DNA from: Jaltomata sinuosa
Lineage: Eukaryota > Streptophyta > Magnoliopsida > Solanales > Solanaceae
DNA length: 64,000 nucleotides
NCBI GenBank assembly: GCA_003996215.1
Contig: QJPP01005191.1
Location: 28,104 to 92,103, forward strand
Reading direction: 5' to 3'
Part shown: positions 59,901 through 64,000 of the stretch, piece after piece
How the letters are laid out: each line of letters starts with the position of its first letter
Numbering within the stretch: the stretch's first letter is position 1
Made by a program: the position numbers and the translations under genes
Notes under the pieces: generated by a model
Databases searched by the model: none
What the model was told of the DNA's origin: nothing
Seen by the model: only the letters and a program-made list of their open reading frames with translations

Positions 59901-59949
59901 GCTCCAGCTCCAACTATAATAACTAAACACCAACTAAAATCACACAAAC
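56916..59949. repeat. CACTA 5' noncoding region with large internal repeats
   Basis: No coding segment is recognised in about 3 kb upstream of the transposase. 57100-57235 plus 57465-57720 resemble 58800-59230 (shared GAACATTCGAGAAAG, TTTAACCCACACTAC and AATAGGAAATCCAACAT-type stretches), so a segment of about 0.4-0.6 kb was duplicated. 59285-59770 is a minisatellite with a period near 81 bp. Element C cuts the region at 59950. Confidence 0.6.
59285..59770. repeat. ~81-bp minisatellite
   Basis: Units contain CACCTAACAACAACAAATTAACACCAA, CAACTAAATC and ACATGCAACA-type words; matching points at 59524 and 59605 set the period. About six degenerate units are visible. Confidence 0.7.
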
Positions 59950-62900
59950 TGTGATGACCCTTCCGGTCATCTTCGCGTTTACGCATTCATTATACTGTTA
60001 GAGCCTTCCTGTAGTGGCTCCAACTAATTTATGGCTTGTTAGGAATGGTAGTTCGGTGCCCTGGCCGTTCATTTGGGCGTTTTGGCCATTTGCCTGTTTT
60101 AGAGCTTAAACTTAGAATATTATTAACTTTGGTCAATATTCTTAGATAACATACTCGGAATTGAATTATAATAGTTTCGTTAGTTCCAGAGAAATGATTT
60201 TTGTCTGGACCATTAGTTGAGGCCTGAGAACTTCCAGTGTGGATTTTGTGTGGTTTTCTCAGTTTTCAGGCCATTTGGAGTTGAAAGTGTAACTTCTGGT
60301 GACTTTTGATGATCGGAGTATCAGATTTGAAATCTGATAATTCTATCAGCTCCAGAATGTTGAGTTTGGGCTAGAAAGATGGTTGGCTTGGGTTCCGGGT
60401 GAGTCGGACTCATTTCGAGCCATTGAGTTCCTTTTCATTAGTGTTGACTTGGGTCAACATTTCTGTGAAACGACCTCGTATGGAAGTTTCATCAATTCCA
60501 TTGAGTCCGGAACGTCGTTTCGAACCTATTAGCATTATTTGTTTTTGAATATCGATTTCCTATTGAGCCCAAAATGTCCCATCAAGTGTTTTTTAAAATT
60601 GTAGAAAATTGCAGAAAATCAGTTGCGGCCAGCAGCTATAAATAGCTGGAAATTCGTTTCTTCCAGCCACTTCTCCTCACTTTTCTCACTCTAAACTCAT
60701 TTTTCTCTCTACCAAAAGTGCTCTTGATCATTTCTAATCCTTGGGGAATCAATTACTTGTGGATTTTCCGTGTTTTTCTTATTCTTGGTAAGTCATCTTA
60801 CCCACTTGTTCCTTTTAGCTTCCCTTGAATTTTCTTAATTTCCTCCATTGTCGCCCCTATAAAATCTTGAAAATTCTTATGTAGTGGCTGCCCCTAGCTC
60901 GTGCATGCTTCGTGGAAGTAAAGGATTGTCCGTCTTGGCTTGAAATTCCATCTTTGTGGTAAGTAATTCTTGCCTAATTTTTATTTTTATTATCGAAATT
61001 TCCATTCTTTAATCCTCAACTTGGGTGGGCTATTTTTGTGCCTTTCCCTTATCCAATTGTGCTCAAATTTGGAGCATGCCTTCTTGGCATCGTTGGGGTC
61101 ATTGTGGTTCTTTTCATTTTTGTTTTCGGGTTGTGGGCCCTACGAGCCCACTTTTGACCCGGATATCAACCCAGCTACAATTGTAACAATATGGGTATTA
61201 TTAGACTCGTCTTAAAATTTTATTCATGAATTTGATAGTTTGATTCTCGTTCGGAGCTTCTCAAAGCAGCTCGGCCTTGGATATCATCATTCCCGCAGCT
61301 TGTCGTCGGACGACAGGTATGTTACGGCTTAACTCCCTAGACTTCGCATATATCGGGTAAAATTCTACTAGTTGGCATTCTTGGGTTGAGTTATTAGGTT
61401 TGTACCACAGACCTTGACTACTTTTCCATGATTCGTCCTATTGCTTTTCTCCGTTGTGTGTAGTATTACTATTAGTTGATATATTTATTACCCTAGTGAC
61501 CCCGTGAGGTCTTGTTGACTCTGGAACATAGAAGGTGGTATTATTTGAAATGTTCGTGAGTCAAGGAAGTAGAAATATCCTTCTAGGCTGGTTATGCTTG
61601 TTGAGTAGCTTCGAAGCCTGTGCAGGGTCGTTAGGTTGATTATGAGCTGCCGAGCAACTGTTTCGGTTGATCATATCATTTACATGCATATAAAGAGGTT
61701 TTTCCATGTTTTTTTACCAGTTTTTGGATTTGGGCCTACAGAAACTGATTTTCTAAACCCTGCATGGCCCCGGGGGCCTATTTTCAATGAGATTGGATTT
61801 GGAAATAATTTGACTTGATACGTGGATCTTCTTGGGGTAAAAGAAGGTTAAAAATATGGTTTTATCATGATTTACTACTATTTCTAGACTCGACCGGGTC
61901 AGAGTGCTAGTTGAGTTTTCTTACTGATTTGAAATTATATCAAGCTCGACCGAGTCGAGCATCTGAGCTATTTTTACTACTATTTTAGACCCGGTTGTGC
62001 CCGGGAACCCTTGGAATGGTTTTTGAGACATCTTTTTCACTATTTTAGTCTTAGAGAGGGTCTAGGCATGCATATTTGAGACTTAGCCACTAGCTTGAAC
62101 CCGGACTCGATTCTGGAGGACACATTTTGATTCTGAGTTTTAGTATGGGGTCTGGGACCTGCTTGGACCTTGCCTCTCCGGGCCTAAGGCTTTGGGATGA
62201 GTGTTCTAGGGGGAAGGGTTTACGGTTGAGTAGAGGTATACGGTTTGTGTCCTTCCATGAAACCTACCTGCTGGGCCTGATCAACACCGGATGAGGAACA
62301 TACAGAGGTTCTATTTCACCCTGAGGTTTTCATGCATCATATCATTCATTTTTCGGGATTCCATCCTTTTTTGATATTTGTTGATTGTATCCTCTGGTAG
62401 TATAGGATGCCAAAGGGTTTGTTTTAACTTGATTACATTCCTCGATTGTATGGGCGGCCGGGGGACTATAGGTAGACTCTCTTTACTTTATTACAGATTT
62501 GTTCTCTACTACGGTTATAAGTGTGAAACTGGACTTGCTAGGCTGTTACTGCTGGATTGAGTGTGATATGGTTTGTCTGGTTATCTATTCTATTTATCGA
62601 GCATGTCTACTTTATCCTTCCCTCCCCTTATCTATACTTGAGATTACCGGTATACTGCCCTTTATTAGAACTTACCCATATTTACTATTTTTTTGCCAGG
62701 TTCCAGGTGCGTCATTCTTACTTTCACCTGTGTTTTCCATGTATGTATTCTACTTGCTAGACTTGCTTGTTGATTTTTGTTGTCTTCCCTCTAGGCTAGT
62801 TCTTGTGTACTTTACCATTGATTTTTGTGGCTATTTATTTCTATTCTGTCTGCTATTTCCCTTTTACTTTATATGTGCCCAGTCGGCCTATGATACCTAC

Positions 62901-63386
62901 TGGGTACCTTGTACTTCCTACTTGGTGCTCACCCTACCCTCTGCATCTTCTGGTGCAGATCCTAGCTTGGGCCATCGCCATTGACGCATCAGAGACTCGT
63001 GTGGTGTGCAGTTTTTGGATCATCCAGGCTGAGGGTGATCTCTTGGCATTCAAAGATTGACTTCAGTTATCCTTGGTGTATTTTGTACTCTTATAGTTTC
63101 AGAGACATTGTGTATATATGACTTTTGGACCCTTGTACTCCTGATGTAGTTCGGTTCTTATACGCTTTGATACCAAGTTTTAGGTTTGGCTTAATTTTTG
63201 CATTTTATATGTATTACTCTTGTTATCTATTTTCTTCTCCTTATGCCCTTGCTTCCGCTTATATACCAAATATTCCGCTTAAACTATTAGAAGGTAGCCT
63301 ATTACTAATCATTTTGGGCTACGGGGATTGGTTTGCCTATTGGGAGGTTGTAGGTGCCATCATGACTGAGAAATTGGGTTATGAAA
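59950..63386 (+). mobile_element. 5' LTR of Tekay element C
   Basis: 3,437 bp, beginning TGTGATGACCC and ending GGGTTATGAAA. It aligns with the A LTRs along nearly its whole length: start (43708), hairpin block (62887-62972) and 3' end. It lacks the CGCGA-word cluster; that place is taken by about 60 bp leading to TATAAATA at 60637-60644. A 161-codon frame at 62499-62984 lies across the hairpin block and is not regarded as a gene. The 3' LTR is beyond the window. Confidence 0.85.
60637..60644 (+). promoter_or_regulatory. LTR C TATA box inside an inverted repeat
   Basis: The box TATAAATA is framed by AGCTAT and ATAGCT arms, extended by CCAGC on one side and GG on the other. In A the same position reads CAGTATATAAACTT with no such arms. 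Confidence 0.65.
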
Positions 63387-63389
63387 GCT

Positions 63390-63401
63390 TGGTATCAGAG
63401 C
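63390..63401 (+). other. Primer binding site of element C
   Basis: TGGTATCAGAGC, a perfect initiator-Met-type site three bases after the LTR. It is the best-preserved primer site in the window. Confidence 0.9.
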
Positions 63402-63518
63402 TCTAGGTTCACTCGTGTCTTCGGCATAGGAGCCAATGTCTAGTGCAGTCCTGCAGATTGGGGCGAAGACGTCCGTACTCAATCTTTGGGTGGCTATAGT
63501 GACATCTTAGGAAACTGG

Positions 63519-63628
63519 ACTTTTCTTATCACTCTCTCGTGCATAGTATCCTTGAAAGTTTCTAGAAATCTCAACTTTTCTTGTCTCTCTCTCGTTCGTA
63601 GTATCCTTGAAAGTTTCTAGAAATCTCA
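63519..63628 (+). repeat. 55-bp tandem duplication in the element C leader
   Basis: Unit 1 starts at 63519 and unit 2 at 63574; both begin ACTTTTCTT and end GTTTCTAGAAATCTCA. Element A (38897-38951) has one copy. Confidence 0.85.
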
Positions 63629-63653
63629 CTTAATCTGTTTCACTCTTCTGCAT

Positions 63654-64000
63654 ATGGTTCGTATGAGATCTTCAACTTCTGGCGGAAGAGAGCCTCCTAC
63701 CCCTATACCTCTGATTCCAGCTGGGGGTCGGGGTGGTTACCGGGGTAGAGGTAGGGGTTGAAGGAGCCCCAGAGCAGCGGCACCTGCTAGAGCTGCTAGA
63801 GTTGAGGTAGATCCAGAGTTATCTCCAGAGCAGCAACATGTGGACCCGGGGACAGCCCAAGTACCACCAGCTCCAGTAGCAGTTCCAGCATTAGCTTCTG
63901 TGCCAGCTTCAGCCCTAGATCAATCTTCAGATATTCGGGGTTTGTTACCTCACCTTCTCGGTATGATTGGAGAGAGACCTTCTGAGGTAGCATAGACATT
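63654..64000 (+). pseudogene. Element C gag, 5' part (runs off the window)
   Basis: Start ATG at 63654, reading MVRMRSSTSGGREPPTPIP, then a Gly/Arg-rich run (GGRGGYRGRGRG) and a TGA at codon 36 in place of what is probably Arg or Gly. The frame then stays open through an Ala/Pro-rich stretch (VPPAPVAVPALASVPASAL) to GLLPHLLGMIGERPSEVA, followed by a TAG near 63994. It matches the element A Gag N-terminus in order and position. The Gag core lies outside the window. Two early stops argue against function. Confidence 0.75.

Larger units (their letters stand above)
47474..59949 (-). mobile_element. CACTA (En/Spm) DNA transposon, one end in the window
   Basis: The element begins CACTACTGGAAAATGGGCC at 47474, following TTT as a likely 3-bp target duplication. 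Its terminal 600 bp are full of GCAACGGTTA-type subterminal repeats. It carries a TNPA-like gene (50281-52554) and a TNP2-like transposase gene (53440-56915), both on the minus strand, so the end at 47474 is its right end. Element C interrupts it at 59950, and its left end is beyond the window. Both genes are broken. Confidence 0.85.

Noticed and set aside
62499..62984. 161-codon open frame in LTR C, with related frames at 38142-38348 and 46707-46922
   Set aside because: The peptides are similar only because the LTR DNA is homologous; D, E and F copies have stops there, and the conservation follows RNA stems rather than codons.

Overview
This is a plant nuclear window, most likely from a eudicot of the Solanaceae type. 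I infer the family from the style of the LTRs and Gag leader, not from a single-copy gene. I find no intact host gene, no tRNA or rRNA gene and no CRISPR array. Almost every base belongs to old, nested transposable elements: Ty3/gypsy chromoviruses of the Tekay/Del type (initiator-Met primer site, LTRs of about 2.8-3.6 kb, Gag starting MVRTRS or similar, chromodomain at the integrase end), Athila-like Ty3/gypsy elements (Asp-type primer site), and one two-gene CACTA (En/Spm) DNA transposon.

Layout. 1-3335: minus-strand Tekay-like remnant (G). 3336-7118: AT-rich minus-strand LTR-like block with its own TATA box. 7119-7409: CCGTGG/CCATGG-rich fragment. 7410-11040: minus-strand chromovirus LTR (F), truncated at its 3' end and carrying a 569-bp tandem duplication. 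11155-27573: composite minus-strand array LTR-internal-LTR-internal-LTR (elements D and E), with a solo Athila-like LTR (21565-23035) inside the reverse transcriptase region of E. 27574-29251: another truncated LTR (H) beside an Asp-type primer site and an LTR scrap. 29252-47473: Athila-like element B, whose 3' LTR is split by the structurally complete Tekay element A (35288-47338, target duplication AAGAA). 47474-59949: the CACTA element, inserted in the same B 3' LTR, with its transposase genes on the minus strand. 59950-64000: 5' LTR and gag start of Tekay element C, inserted in the CACTA element and running off the window. The insertion order is therefore B, then A and CACTA (order unresolved), then C inside CACTA.

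All pol, gag and transposase reading frames are broken by stops, frameshifts and deletions, many of them C-to-T/G-to-A type changes expected from methylated, silenced DNA. Function is thus historical: Gag packaged RNA, protease/RT/RNase H/integrase copied and inserted the retroelements, and the CACTA TNP2-like and TNPA-like (Transposase_24) proteins mobilised the DNA transposon.

The two signals I consider most worth following are: (1) a two-hairpin block at a nearly constant distance (about 410-500 bp) from the LTR 3' end, kept with compensating base changes in six chromovirus LTRs whose flanks have diverged, and partly in a seventh; and (2) clusters of short self-complementary words upstream of the TATA box in several unrelated LTR families, present, shortened or absent between copies of the same family.
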